A stretch of 48,451 nt of DNA, from NCBI GenBank assembly GCA_021151695.1, contig JAGKWU010000023.1, forward strand, positions 1-48,451. Direction: 5' to 3'. The DNA is from Cellvibrionaceae bacterium (GTDB lineage: Bacteria > Pseudomonadota > Gammaproteobacteria > Pseudomonadales > Cellvibrionaceae). Position 1 is the stretch's first letter, and every line of letters begins with the position of its first letter. Of the stretch, positions 22,068 through 30,704 are shown piece after piece. The notes below the pieces were generated by a model, which worked only from the letters and a program-made list of their open reading frames with translations, did no database searches and was not told the DNA's origin. The translations under genes and the position numbers were made by a program.

Positions 22068-24161
22068 TTAGCCCAGGCTGCCGAGTACATTCACACCGAC
22101 TTTCTCGGGAATTTCGTTTTGCGAAAGCACATGCAAGCCAGGGCTGAATACACGTGCATAGCGCGCCAGCAATGGCCGCAGCTGTGGCATTACAGCGAGT
22201 ATGGGTGGATGGCCTTCCTTGCGTAATTTTTCTTTCACCACGGGCATGGCATTTTGCAATTGGTTAAGCAGGTTGGGTTCGACGGGAATATTATCCAGGC
22301 TTACCGGGCCTGCCTGTTTGGCGATGCTCAGCGCACTCAACAAAGTATTTTCCAAATTGTTATCCAATACAAAAACCGCCAGCTCGCTGCGGTCGCCGGC
22401 GATGCTGGTGACTATATTGCGGCGCAGTGCGTAGCGTACATCCGAGGCTAGCAGTACAGGGTCTTTGGTGGATTCGCTGCCTTCAACCAGCGCGGTAGCC
22501 ACCGTCACTATATCGCGTAGCGATACTTCTTCTTGCAACAGTTGGCGATAGACTTTGTGCTGCTGGGTAAAACTCAATTGCTGCTTAAGTGCATCGGCAA
22601 GTTTGGGGGCTTGCTGGGCGAGGCGTTGCATCAGTCGATCTATATCGTCGTGTTTAAAAATATCCGGCAGGTGGTTGCGAATCACTTTGTTGAGATGGGT
22701 GGCAATCACGCTTGCGCAATCAATCACTTGATAACCGAGGTTAAGTGCGCGGCTTTTATCGGCCGGCAGTATCCACACCACCGGCATGCGGTAAGCGGGA
22801 TCTGTACCTAATATGCCATCGATTTCGCCGTAGATTTCGGGAGAGGGAATGGCCATTAGGCGATCGGCGTGCAACTCGGTGCCGTCAATTTTTTCGCCGT
22901 TAATGTAGATGCTGTATTGCGCTGCCTTGAGCCGCAGGCTATCGCGAATTTGTACTTCCGGCAGCAAAAAGCCGAGGCTTTCCGAGAGCGTTTGGCGCAC
23001 GCCGCGTACGCGCTGGGCGAGTGGTGCACCAGCAGCTTCATTCACTAATCCAACCAGCTTGTAGCCGAGTGAAATGGAGATGGTTTCCACGGCGGGAATA
23101 TCATCCCACGCGAGATTTTGCGCTTTCTCCTGAGCCATGGCGGCGGTGATGGCTTCGGCTTGTTCGAGGCTGGTGTCGGCGCTGGCGGGGCTCTGCGATG
23201 TTCGCCAGGCGATAAAACCTATAAGCGCTGCAAAACTCATAAATGCCAAATGTGGCATGCCCGGTACCAACGCCAGAATAAAAAGAATGCCTGCGACTGT
23301 GTAGAGTGTTGCGGGTGATGCCAGTAATTGGCGTTGAATCTGGCTGGTAATTTCCGAAGATTCATTGATGCGCGTAACAATAATCGCGGCGGCAGTCGAT
23401 AACAACAGTGCGGGAATTTGCGCGGCCAAACCATCACCAATCGCCAGCAGTGCGTATTGCTGGAACGCCTGGCCAGCGGACAAATGGTAACCGAACATAC
23501 CTATGGCGAAACCGCCGAACAGGTTGATCAGCAAAATCAAAATACCGGCGATGGCATCGCCGCGCACAAATTTCGAGGCTCCGTCCATGGCGCCGTAAAA
23601 GTCCGCTTCTTTAGCAACTTGTTGACGGCGCGCCTTGGCTTCTTCCTGGCTGATAAGGCCGGCGTTGAGGTCGGCATCAATCGACATTTGTTTGCCGGGC
23701 AATGCATCCAGCGTAAAGCGTGCGGTAACTTCCGAAATACGTTCGCCGCCTTTGGTGATCACAATAAAGTTCACGATCATCAAAATCATGAACACCACCA
23801 TACCCACAATAAAATTGCCGCCGATCACCACTTCACCAAAGGCTTCAATTACCTTACCGGCGGCGCCTGTCCCGGTATGGCCCTTAAGTAATACCACGCG
23901 CGTTGAGGCCACGTTCAAACACAAACGCATCAAGGTGGTGATCAGAATTACGGTAGGGAACAACGAAAAATCCAATGGGCTTTTTGAGGACACGCTGGTG
24001 AGCACCACCAGAATGGCCACGGCGATATTGAACGTAAACAGTACGTCCAGCAGCAATGGAGGCAACGGCAAAATGATCATCGCCAGAATAGACAATATCA
24101 ATACCGGAATACCTATGCGGCCACTGCGAAAGGTCGGCAAAAGTTGTTCAATCAGTTTCAT
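22068..24161 (-). CDS. flhA: Flagellar export gate protein FlhA (lateral system)
   Basis: At 697 residues this is the usual length for FlhA. The N-terminal half (~1-330) has about eight membrane segments and the conserved FHIPEP-region motifs (SSKSPLDFSLFPTVILITTLMRLCLNVASTR, in parts; GDGLAAQIPALLLSTAAAIIVTR). The C-terminal half is the cytosolic domain that docks chaperone-substrate complexes and forms the nonameric ring of the type III export gate. It is the last gene of the leftward fliMNPQR-flhBA operon, two bases after the flhB stop. Divergence from a primary FlhA cannot be judged here, but gene order indicates the lateral set. Confidence 0.96.
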   Translation of the reverse strand: MKLIEQLLPTFRSGRIGIPVLILSILAMIILPLPPLLLDVLFTFNIAVAILVVLTSVSSKSPLDFSLFPTVILITTLMRLCLNVASTRVVLLKGHTGTGAAGKVIEAFGEVVIGGNFIVGMVVFMILMIVNFIVITKGGERISEVTARFTLDALPGKQMSIDADLNAGLISQEEAKARRQQVAKEADFYGAMDGASKFVRGDAIAGILILLINLFGGFAIGMFGYHLSAGQAFQQYALLAIGDGLAAQIPALLLSTAAAIIVTRINESSEITSQIQRQLLASPATLYTVAGILFILALVPGMPHLAFMSFAALIGFIAWRTSQSPASADTSLEQAEAITAAMAQEKAQNLAWDDIPAVETISISLGYKLVGLVNEAAGAPLAQRVRGVRQTLSESLGFLLPEVQIRDSLRLKAAQYSIYINGEKIDGTELHADRLMAIPSPEIYGEIDGILGTDPAYRMPVVWILPADKSRALNLGYQVIDCASVIATHLNKVIRNHLPDIFKHDDIDRLMQRLAQQAPKLADALKQQLSFTQQHKVYRQLLQEEVSLRDIVTVATALVEGSESTKDPVLLASDVRYALRRNIVTSIAGDRSELAVFVLDNNLENTLLSALSIAKQAGPVSLDNIPVEPNLLNQLQNAMPVVKEKLRKEGHPPILAVMPQLRPLLARYARVFSPGLHVLSQNEIPEKVGVNVLGSLG

Positions 24162-24163
24162 TG

Positions 24164-25324
24164 TTATAGCCCCTTGGCCCTGCTTGCAGGAGTGTGGATG
24201 TCGTTAGCCATGCTGGCGGGTATGTCGAGGTTGCGAGCCAGTTGTGGTTTGTTTCTGCGCCCCTGGCGCCAGGCGCGCAGTTGCATGATGTAACTCAGCA
24301 CATGGGCCACGGCGGTGTAGAGCGGGGCTGGAATCTGCTGGTTGATTTGCGTCGTAAAATAAATCGCACGCGCTAGTGGTGGTATTTCTACAATTTCAAG
24401 CGAGTGAGTAGCGGCAAGTTTGCGCATATAGAGCGCGGTATCGTCCACACCTTTGGCCAGTACATAAGGCGCCTTGGCTTTTTTAGGGTCGTATTTCAGG
24501 GCAACCGCAAAGTGCGTGGGGTTTACGATCACTACATCGGCATTTTTAATCACGCGGTTGATCTGGCGCTGCAACATTTGCCGCTGTAATTGTTTAATGC
24601 GCGCTTTTACTTCGGGGCGACCTTCCTGGTTTTTGTGTTCCTCTTTGCGCTCCTGCTTGGTCATGCGCATTTTTTTCAAAAAGAAAAAGCGCTGCAACGG
24701 AATATCAATAAATGCGAAGACGACAAAGACCAGCATCAGGCACATCATAATATTGAATAGCATGTTGAACGACTGACTCAGTGCGCTGAATAAATCCGTG
24801 CGCTGCAAGGCGATAAAACGCGGTGTGGCATCGGCAATTAACCACCAGGCAATCAATACCAGCACGATAATTTTTACCAGGGATTTGCCCAGCTCGGCCC
24901 AGTTTTGCGCCGACACTATGCGCGCAAGCCCGGTGATGGGGTTGAGCTTGCTAAATTTCGGCATAAAATTTTTGCTGGCGAACACCCAGCCGCCGGGAAT
25001 CAGTGAAAGTACAACTACCAGTAGTGGAGTAATCAGCAGTGGCAGTAATAACTTGCCAAACAGCAAGAGATTGTTCGCAACCAATAAAGGCAAATCCGTG
25101 GGCGACAAGGCGCTGTGGTTAAAGTTGACAAAACTCAGGCGAAAGCTCTCGCGCAAATTGTCGAGATAAAACAATCCGCAATATTTCAGCACAAACAAAG
25201 TGGCTAACAGTGAAATAGTGGTGGCGAGATCGCGCGAGCGCGCTACCTGGCCTTCGTCCTTACTCTTTTTGAGTTTCTGGGCGGAGGCCTCTTCGGTTTT
25301 ATCCTGGGCGCTGTTGTCAGACAT
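24164..25324 (-). CDS. flhB: Flagellar export switch protein FlhB
   Basis: This ~386-residue protein has the N-terminal QDKTEEASAQKLKKSKDEGQ signature, four membrane segments (to about residue 210) and a C-terminal cytosolic domain. The autocleavage motif NPTH sits near residues 265-268, in VIVNPTHFAVAL. Autocleavage switches export from rod-hook to filament substrates. I start at 25324 (MSDNSAQ), matching the family; the in-frame codon upstream would lie further inside fliR. It overlaps fliR by eight bases. Confidence 0.95.
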   Translation of the reverse strand: MSDNSAQDKTEEASAQKLKKSKDEGQVARSRDLATTISLLATLFVLKYCGLFYLDNLRESFRLSFVNFNHSALSPTDLPLLVANNLLLFGKLLLPLLITPLLVVVLSLIPGGWVFASKNFMPKFSKLNPITGLARIVSAQNWAELGKSLVKIIVLVLIAWWLIADATPRFIALQRTDLFSALSQSFNMLFNIMMCLMLVFVVFAFIDIPLQRFFFLKKMRMTKQERKEEHKNQEGRPEVKARIKQLQRQMLQRQINRVIKNADVVIVNPTHFAVALKYDPKKAKAPYVLAKGVDDTALYMRKLAATHSLEIVEIPPLARAIYFTTQINQQIPAPLYTAVAHVLSYIMQLRAWRQGRRNKPQLARNLDIPASMANDIHTPASRAKGL

Positions 25325-26129
25325 TGGCGCCTTCCCGCAATACCGCACCTATGCTCTCAAGCAATTCGCGGGTTAATTGCAAATAACTTTGTGGCAAGTT
25401 GGGCAGGGTGAGATAAATGCACAGCAGGCCCACTAAAATGCTCATGGGAAAACCGAGGGAAAATAAATTCATGGTCGGCGAAATGCGGTTGAGCAAACCA
25501 AAAGAGAATTGCACTAATGCCATGCAAAAGACGACCGGTAAACTGATCAGTATCGCGGCTGAAAACATCCAGGCGATACCGCGCAACAGCGTCTCTATAC
25601 CTAAATAGTGCAGGCCATTCCCCACGGGCCAGTAGACGAAGCTCTGGTAAAAGATACTGACGACCAGCAAGTGGCCATCGATGGCAAAAAATAAAAATAC
25701 CAGCAGCACAAAATACAACTGGTAAATAATCGAGGATGAGGATACGCCGTTCATGGGATCGTTGTAGCGCGCCATGCTCATGCCCATCTGGGAGGAAATC
25801 ACTTCGCCCACAATCATAAAAATGGTGAACACCAGTTGCAGCATCAGGCCGAGCAGCACACCAAATAAAATCTGCTCTACGCTGGCCATGATGCCCTTGA
25901 GCGACATAGGGTCTATGTTCGGTGGAACCGGCAGTAGGCGTGCGAGCGCCGCGGTAAGCGTGAGCGCGAGCAACACGCGCACGCGAATCGAAATGGATTT
26001 GTGGTTAAAAATGGGCGCCATGCTCAGCAGTGCCATCAGCCGGCAAAAAGGCCACCAGCAGGACTGCAAATCATGCAGCAGCGGGCCGAGCGGGAACAGG
26101 GCCCCGCTGTTGGCAAGAGAAGCTGCCAT
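25317..26129 (-). CDS. fliR: Flagellar export protein FliR
   Basis: This 270-residue polytopic protein of the FliR family has about six membrane segments, an N-terminal FCRLMALLSMAPIF, and a central EVISSQMGMSMARYNDP motif. FliR joins FliP and FliQ in the helical export-gate core. It lies three bases from fliQ and overlaps flhB, the compact order of the lateral export operon. Confidence 0.95.
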   Translation of the reverse strand: MAASLANSGALFPLGPLLHDLQSCWWPFCRLMALLSMAPIFNHKSISIRVRVLLALTLTAALARLLPVPPNIDPMSLKGIMASVEQILFGVLLGLMLQLVFTIFMIVGEVISSQMGMSMARYNDPMNGVSSSSIIYQLYFVLLVFLFFAIDGHLLVVSIFYQSFVYWPVGNGLHYLGIETLLRGIAWMFSAAILISLPVVFCMALVQFSFGLLNRISPTMNLFSLGFPMSILVGLLCIYLTLPNLPQSYLQLTRELLESIGAVLREGANV

Positions 26130-26132
26130 GGG

Positions 26133-26405
26133 TTAGCCAACCAGGCTGCCGGCCTGGCGGAAAATCTCCACAAACAGGTCGCTCAGGGTTTGCAGAATCC
26201 AGCTGCCGGCAAACACCAGCATGGCGAGGGTGATCAGCAGGCGCGGCAAAAAGCTCAGCATCTGTTCGTTGATCTGGGTAGCGGCCTGAAAAATACTCAC
26301 GATCAAACCACCAATCAAACTGGGCACTACCAGCACACACACAATAATGGCGGTGATCTGCACAGCATTGGCGATGATGGTGGTGGCGGTTTCCGGAGTC
26401 ATCAT
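26133..26405 (-). CDS. fliQ: Flagellar export protein FliQ
   Basis: This 90-residue protein with two membrane segments (about residues 18-40 and 52-76) contains the FliQ hallmarks VPSLIGGLIVSIFQAATQINEQ (in parts) and PRLLITLAML. It forms the outer subunits of the FliPQR gate. The position between fliP and fliR is canonical. Confidence 0.95.
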   Translation of the reverse strand: MMTPETATTIIANAVQITAIIVCVLVVPSLIGGLIVSIFQAATQINEQMLSFLPRLLITLAMLVFAGSWILQTLSDLFVEIFRQAGSLVG

Positions 26406-26455
26406 GGTGTGGTTCCTGAGGGTCGGTTATCTATCGCTAAGACGGCTGCCTGTAG

Positions 26456-27217
26456 CTAAAACGGTTGAATGCTGGAGGTGAGGGTGCCGACCAACAGGGT
26501 CCAGCCATCCACCAGTACAAACACCATTAACTTGAACGGGAGCGAGATCATCATGGGCGACAGCATCATCATGCCCATGGCCATCAGCACGCTCGCCACT
26601 ACCAGGTCGATGACCAGGAAGGGCACAAAAATCATAAAACCTATCTGAAAGGCGGTTTTCAGTTCGCTCAGTACAAAGGCCGGCAGCAGCACGAAAAAGT
26701 CCAGCTTGCGCATGTCGGTGGGGCGCTCTTCGTGGGCCAACGCCAGCATGGTGTCGAGAGAGCTGCTGCTGGTCTGGGCGAGCATAAAGCGGCTGAGGGT
26801 TTGCTTGGCTTCGCCCAAACCCTGTTGCAGGGTGATTTTGTCGGCCTCAAACGGCACATAGGCCTTGTCGTAAATTTCCTGGCCGACCGGGCGCATAACT
26901 AACAGGGTCAGGCACAGGGCAATGCCGATGAGCACCGGGTTGGGTGGGCTCTGTTGCAAGCCTATGGCCTGGCGCACTATGGCTAGCACAATGATGAAGC
27001 GGGTGAAGCAGGTCATCATCATGAGCATGGCTGGCAAAAAGCCGAGCAGGGTCATAAGTACCAGGATCTGTAGCTTGACGCTCAGCTCCTGGCCGTGGCC
27101 CGTATCATTGATATTGAGCAGGCTGATATCGCCACCGGCGGCCTGTACCGCTGGCGCCAGCAGCACCAACAGGCCGGTTGCCAAGCCGGTTTTAAGGACA
27201 CCCAATGAGCGCATCAT
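26456..27217 (-). CDS. fliP: Flagellar export protein FliP
   Basis: This 253-residue protein has a cleavable signal peptide (cleavage near VQA-AGG) and four membrane segments. Family motifs are TCFTRFIIVLAIVRQAIGLQQ (in parts), SPPNPVLIGIALCLT and PFLVIDLVVASVLMAMGMMM. FliP is the core of the export gate. No fliO gene lies beside it, although many primary clusters have one; lateral systems often omit it. It overlaps fliN by four bases. The start may be either of two adjacent Met codons (27217 or 27214). Confidence 0.95.
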   Translation of the reverse strand: MMRSLGVLKTGLATGLLVLLAPAVQAAGGDISLLNINDTGHGQELSVKLQILVLMTLLGFLPAMLMMMTCFTRFIIVLAIVRQAIGLQQSPPNPVLIGIALCLTLLVMRPVGQEIYDKAYVPFEADKITLQQGLGEAKQTLSRFMLAQTSSSSLDTMLALAHEERPTDMRKLDFFVLLPAFVLSELKTAFQIGFMIFVPFLVIDLVVASVLMAMGMMMLSPMMISLPFKLMVFVLVDGWTLLVGTLTSSIQPF

Positions 27218-27579
27218 GCGGTCAAACCATCCAGGCTCGCGCCGCTGAGTTCAAGTACACGCAGGCCGTAGTTGCCGTTCATGACCACCACCTCGGCACG
27301 CGCGAAGAGCGCGCCATTTACCTTCACATCCAACGGCTCGCCGGCCAGCTTGTCGAGCATGATTACGCTGCTCACATCCACTTCCATCAAGTCTTTCAGG
27401 GGGATTTCGGTCGAGGCCACTTCAAGGGTGACATTCACCGGGATCTTGCCGAAAAAATTCAGCCCCTGGGGAACCGGCTGGGGCGCTTCCACCACAGGCT
27501 CAGGGATCTCCGCGGCCAAACCCAGGTTGCCGCCGCCAATCAGATTGTCAAAATCGCTATCAGTAAATTGATTATTCAT
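27214..27579 (-). CDS. fliN: Flagellar motor switch protein FliN
   Basis: This 121-residue protein has the SpoA (surface presentation of antigens) domain in the C-terminal ~75 residues, with IPVNVTLEVASTEIPLKDLM and GEPLDVKVNGALFARAEVVV. FliN forms the bottom of the C-ring and recruits the export ATPase complex through FliH. Four-base overlaps with fliM and fliP show tight coupling. Confidence 0.94.
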   Translation of the reverse strand: MNNQFTDSDFDNLIGGGNLGLAAEIPEPVVEAPQPVPQGLNFFGKIPVNVTLEVASTEIPLKDLMEVDVSSVIMLDKLAGEPLDVKVNGALFARAEVVVMNGNYGLRVLELSGASLDGLTA

Positions 27580-28415
27580 GATGTTTTCAGGCTCTCAAGG
27601 GAGGTTAAAAAGAGTGCGCCATCGTCTTCAAACAAGGCGCCACGATAGAGCTTTTGCTGGTTGATTTCGACATCGCAGCGCTCGCGCATGCGGATGGGAA
27701 TGATGTCGCCGGGGCGCAGCTCCAGCACTTGCGCCAGTGGCATCTGCAGGGAGGCAATCACGCAATTGAGGCGCACCGGCAAGTTTTGGATTTGATTGAT
27801 AGGGCTGCCGCTGACAGTGGTGGTAGCCGGGCTGGACAAGCGATTGGTCAGCTCGTCGACCAGGCCGGTATCCAGGTAAATAAAGATGGACGACTGCACG
27901 CCGCTCAGCTGGCTGTGGTAGTTCAGCTCGGCAATGTATTCCCATTGGGTCTCTTCATAGTCGTCGCTGCTGACTTCCAGCTCGCCAAAAGAGTCGCCCG
28001 CCAGCATGGCGCGCGCAAACATTTGCGTGACATCTATACCCAGGCGGCTGCGCATGCGCTCTTCCGAGGTACTCACCGGCGGCGTCTGCTGGCCGGGGAT
28101 ACTCACTCCACCGTAGTAGCACTCCAGCACTTCCGTCAGCAGGCTGCGATCCATTGCAAAACCAACTTTGCCCAGTGGCGAGCGGTAGATGCAATCGGCG
28201 GCCTGGCGGTGCTGTTCGTGCACCTGCACTTTGGTGAGCGCCAGGTTGATGCGGTAGTTGCGCAAGAAATAGTCGCTGATGATGCGCGGCTGCTTGTTCG
28301 ACAGCTCGCGTATATAGAGCGGAATCTTGTGATAGTGACGGCCGAGCTTGTGCGGCTTGAGCCGCGTCAGGCTATCGGTGGTCAGGCCATGATGTACTTT
28401 GGCATTGGCAGTCAT
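27576..28415 (-). CDS. fliM: Flagellar motor switch protein FliM
   Basis: This ~279-residue FliM-family protein has a middle CheC-like region (~45-200) and a C-terminal SpoA domain (~205-275, GDIIPIRMRERCDVEINQQ in parts). It is shorter than typical FliM (~320-360), and I see no clear N-terminal LSQxEID CheY-binding peptide, so chemotactic switching through CheY-P may be absent. That fits lateral flagella, which usually do not reverse. I start at the ATG at 28415, because the longer frame begins with an unsupported TTG at 28451. It is the first gene of the leftward operon. Confidence 0.85.
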   Translation of the reverse strand: MTANAKVHHGLTTDSLTRLKPHKLGRHYHKIPLYIRELSNKQPRIISDYFLRNYRINLALTKVQVHEQHRQAADCIYRSPLGKVGFAMDRSLLTEVLECYYGGVSIPGQQTPPVSTSEERMRSRLGIDVTQMFARAMLAGDSFGELEVSSDDYEETQWEYIAELNYHSQLSGVQSSIFIYLDTGLVDELTNRLSSPATTTVSGSPINQIQNLPVRLNCVIASLQMPLAQVLELRPGDIIPIRMRERCDVEINQQKLYRGALFEDDGALFLTSLESLKTS

Positions 28416-28869
28416 ATTGGCGATTCTTCTGAAGTAAAGAAGCGTGATCAAAAAAAGCAGCTTGGGTCGTCACGGCGAGCGTGACAGCTATCACATGCGT
28501 TCTGTTAAACAAAACGCTTGGGATGCCGGCGGAGTATAGGAGTGAGATGAGCGGGAAATTAAATCAATAGATATCAAAAGCTGTTTTTGAGTGTTTTTTG
28601 TACTGCTTTGATTTCAATTGATGGCAAATGATTTAGTGGTTTGAGGGTGTCTTGCTAAGGTTCGTTTGCATGAAGCAGTTCACAGTTGGTGTGGCCGTCT
28701 GTCACACAAGTTGGCGGGACTAGTAGACGGTAGTACCAGTGTGTAACGCCTGCTTTGAATGAGAGAGCGACACTGCGAACCGAAAACTTAAGCGCCACGT
28801 TAAAAAAATTGACCGAACTCGCTTCAGCCCATAACGGATATCCACAAACAACATAGGTGATCGACGGTG
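28416..28869. promoter_or_regulatory. Divergent control region between fliM and the sigma54 activator
   Basis: These 450 non-coding bases must hold the promoters of both flagellar operons. A perfect inverted repeat GTCACG-gcgag-CGTGAC is at 28469-28485, and a second dyad (GTGTG...CACAC) lies near 28690-28710. I found no good sigma54 -24/-12 match by eye. The repeats are candidate operators; which protein binds them is unknown. Confidence 0.5.
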
Positions 28870-30324
28870 ATGTCTATTAGCTCATCAGTGAACCACTCAG
28901 CAAACTACTCTGCGAGCCATTCAGGAAGCCATCCAGGGCGCTACGCTAGCGCCAGCGACCGACTTTTCGGCGAGCCGGTGGCCCAGCGTCGTGCCTTGAT
29001 CCTTGGCCATGCCAGTGAAGATGGTTACTCATTGCTTAGCGAGGGGTTGGCCGCGCGCGGTTGCAAGTTGACCCACTGCCGCCAGTTCGCCGAGTTGAGT
29101 TCCGGGTTGATTGCCCAGGCCAGCATGGTGTTTGTGTTTGTATCCAGCTTTCCCGGACCCAGCCTGTTTGCCCGTGTGGGCGCCATGTTGGGCGAGGCCC
29201 GACATCTGAGCATTATCCCGGTGGTGGAATATGCCGACCAGGAAAAAGCCGCGTCACTACTGGAGCTGGGCTGCGTGGATTACCTGCTGGCACCGTTCAG
29301 CGCGCCCCAGCTCAATGCCCTGTTACAGCGCCAGGAGGCGAGCCTCGCTGCCAGCGAACATTTTGTTTGCGCCTCCCAAGCCAGTCGCCGCCTATTGACC
29401 ATGGCTCAACGTGTAGCCCTGGCGCGCGCGCCCATCCTGATCACCGGCGAAACCGGTACCGGTAAAGAGATGATGGCGCGCTATATCCACAGCTTCGCCG
29501 ACGATCAAGCCCCGTTTGTGGCCGTTAACTGCGCGGCAATCCCCGAGCAGATGCTCGAATCCCTGTTGTTTGGTCACGAAAAGGGCGCTTTTACCGGCGC
29601 CACTGCTGCCCAGCCCGGCAAGTTTGAACTGGCCAATGGCGGCACCTTGTTGCTCGATGAAATCGGCGAGCTGCCCCTCGGCCTGCAAGCCAAGTTGTTG
29701 CGCGTATTGCAGGAGCAAAAAGTAGAGCGCCTGGGTGGCCATCGCGAGATTCCTTTAAATGTACGCATCATCGCCGCCACCAACCGCGACCTGCAGCAAG
29801 AGGTGGCCGAAGGCCGCTTCCGCGCCGACCTTATGTTTCGCCTTGACGTATTGCCGCTGCACATCAGCCCCTTGCGTGAGCGCAAAGACGATGTATTGCC
29901 ATTGGCGCGCCGCCTGATTAGCAAGCACGCCCCCCATGAGCAGCGCGATGACTTGCTGACCGATGCCGCCAGCGAAGCGCTGCTCAACCACGATTGGCCG
30001 GGTAATGTGCGCGAGCTGGAGAACATGCTGCAGCGCGCCTTGGTGTTGCGCAAAGGCCTGTTTATCCAGCCGCAGGATCTGGGTTTGACTAATGCAGCTA
30101 CCCCGGTTGCTGCGCCTATGATGCAAGCAGTTGCTATCGATCTGGGCGGTAAGGCTGCCCTGCGTGCGAGCGGCAAATGGGCCGAGTACCAGCACGTGAT
30201 AGATACCATCCGCCGCTTCGGCGGCCATAAAACCAAGGCGGCAGAAAGCCTGGGGATGACCCCGCGAGCGCTGCGCTATCGCCTTAACGCCATGCGCCAG
30301 CAAGGCGTGCAAATTACCTTTTAA
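28870..30324 (+). CDS. lafK: Sigma54-dependent flagellar activator (LafK/FleQ type)
   Basis: This ~484-residue activator has three parts. The N-terminal domain (~35-160) is a degenerate FleQ-type receiver without a clear phospho-Asp pocket. The AAA+ domain (~165-395) has Walker A GETGTGKE (~192-199), the sigma54 contact loop GAFTGA (~239-244) and a Walker B LLLDEIGELP. A C-terminal Fis-type HTH (HKTKAAESLGMTPRALRYRL) ends the protein. In Vibrio parahaemolyticus LafK activates lateral flagellar class genes with RpoN; the position beside fliEFGHIJ and opposite fliM is the same. The ATG at 28870 is preferred over a GTG three bases upstream. Confidence 0.92.
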   Translation: MSISSSVNHSANYSASHSGSHPGRYASASDRLFGEPVAQRRALILGHASEDGYSLLSEGLAARGCKLTHCRQFAELSSGLIAQASMVFVFVSSFPGPSLFARVGAMLGEARHLSIIPVVEYADQEKAASLLELGCVDYLLAPFSAPQLNALLQRQEASLAASEHFVCASQASRRLLTMAQRVALARAPILITGETGTGKEMMARYIHSFADDQAPFVAVNCAAIPEQMLESLLFGHEKGAFTGATAAQPGKFELANGGTLLLDEIGELPLGLQAKLLRVLQEQKVERLGGHREIPLNVRIIAATNRDLQQEVAEGRFRADLMFRLDVLPLHISPLRERKDDVLPLARRLISKHAPHEQRDDLLTDAASEALLNHDWPGNVRELENMLQRALVLRKGLFIQPQDLGLTNAATPVAAPMMQAVAIDLGGKAALRASGKWAEYQHVIDTIRRFGGHKTKAAESLGMTPRALRYRLNAMRQQGVQITF

Positions 30325-30356
30325 CCTTTCGTTACCACGCTTTTCAGGAGCTGAGC

Positions 30357-30692
30357 ATGAACTCAATCAATCAGGTACAACAGGATTTGCTCGGTCGTAT
30401 GGAGCAGATCAAAACGGCGGCCGAAGGCCCGGCGATCAAGCCCGCACAATCCTTTGAAAGCCATGACGCCAGCGGCGGTATCGCCGGCGCTTTCGAGCAG
30501 GTTTTACACGGCGTGGACAACCAGCAGCATCGCGCCAGCCAATTGGCGGCAGCCGTGGATTCGGGTGCGAGCGACGATCTGATGGGCGCTATGGTGGAAA
30601 GCCAGAAGGCCAGCGTGTCCTTCTCGGCACTGATGCAGGTGCGCAACAAAGTGACTGGCGCCTTTGAAGAAATCATGCGTCTGCCCATTTAA
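30357..30692 (+). CDS. fliE: Flagellar basal body protein FliE
   Basis: This 111-residue protein joins the MS ring to the rod. The conserved C-terminal half is present: SFSALMQVRNKVTGAFEEIMRLPI (in parts). AGGAGCTGAGC before the ATG is a strong ribosome binding site. It starts the fliEFGHIJ run 32 bp after the sigma54 activator, so it could be read through from that gene or from a short promoter. Confidence 0.93.
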   Translation: MNSINQVQQDLLGRMEQIKTAAEGPAIKPAQSFESHDASGGIAGAFEQVLHGVDNQQHRASQLAAAVDSGASDDLMGAMVESQKASVSFSALMQVRNKVTGAFEEIMRLPI

Positions 30693-30704
30693 TTTTGACG
30701 AGAC

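Noticed and set aside
28416..28869. Sigma54 promoter for fliM or the activator gene
   Set aside because: I tried GG-N10-GC matches on both strands by eye and found none convincing; a scored scan would be needed.
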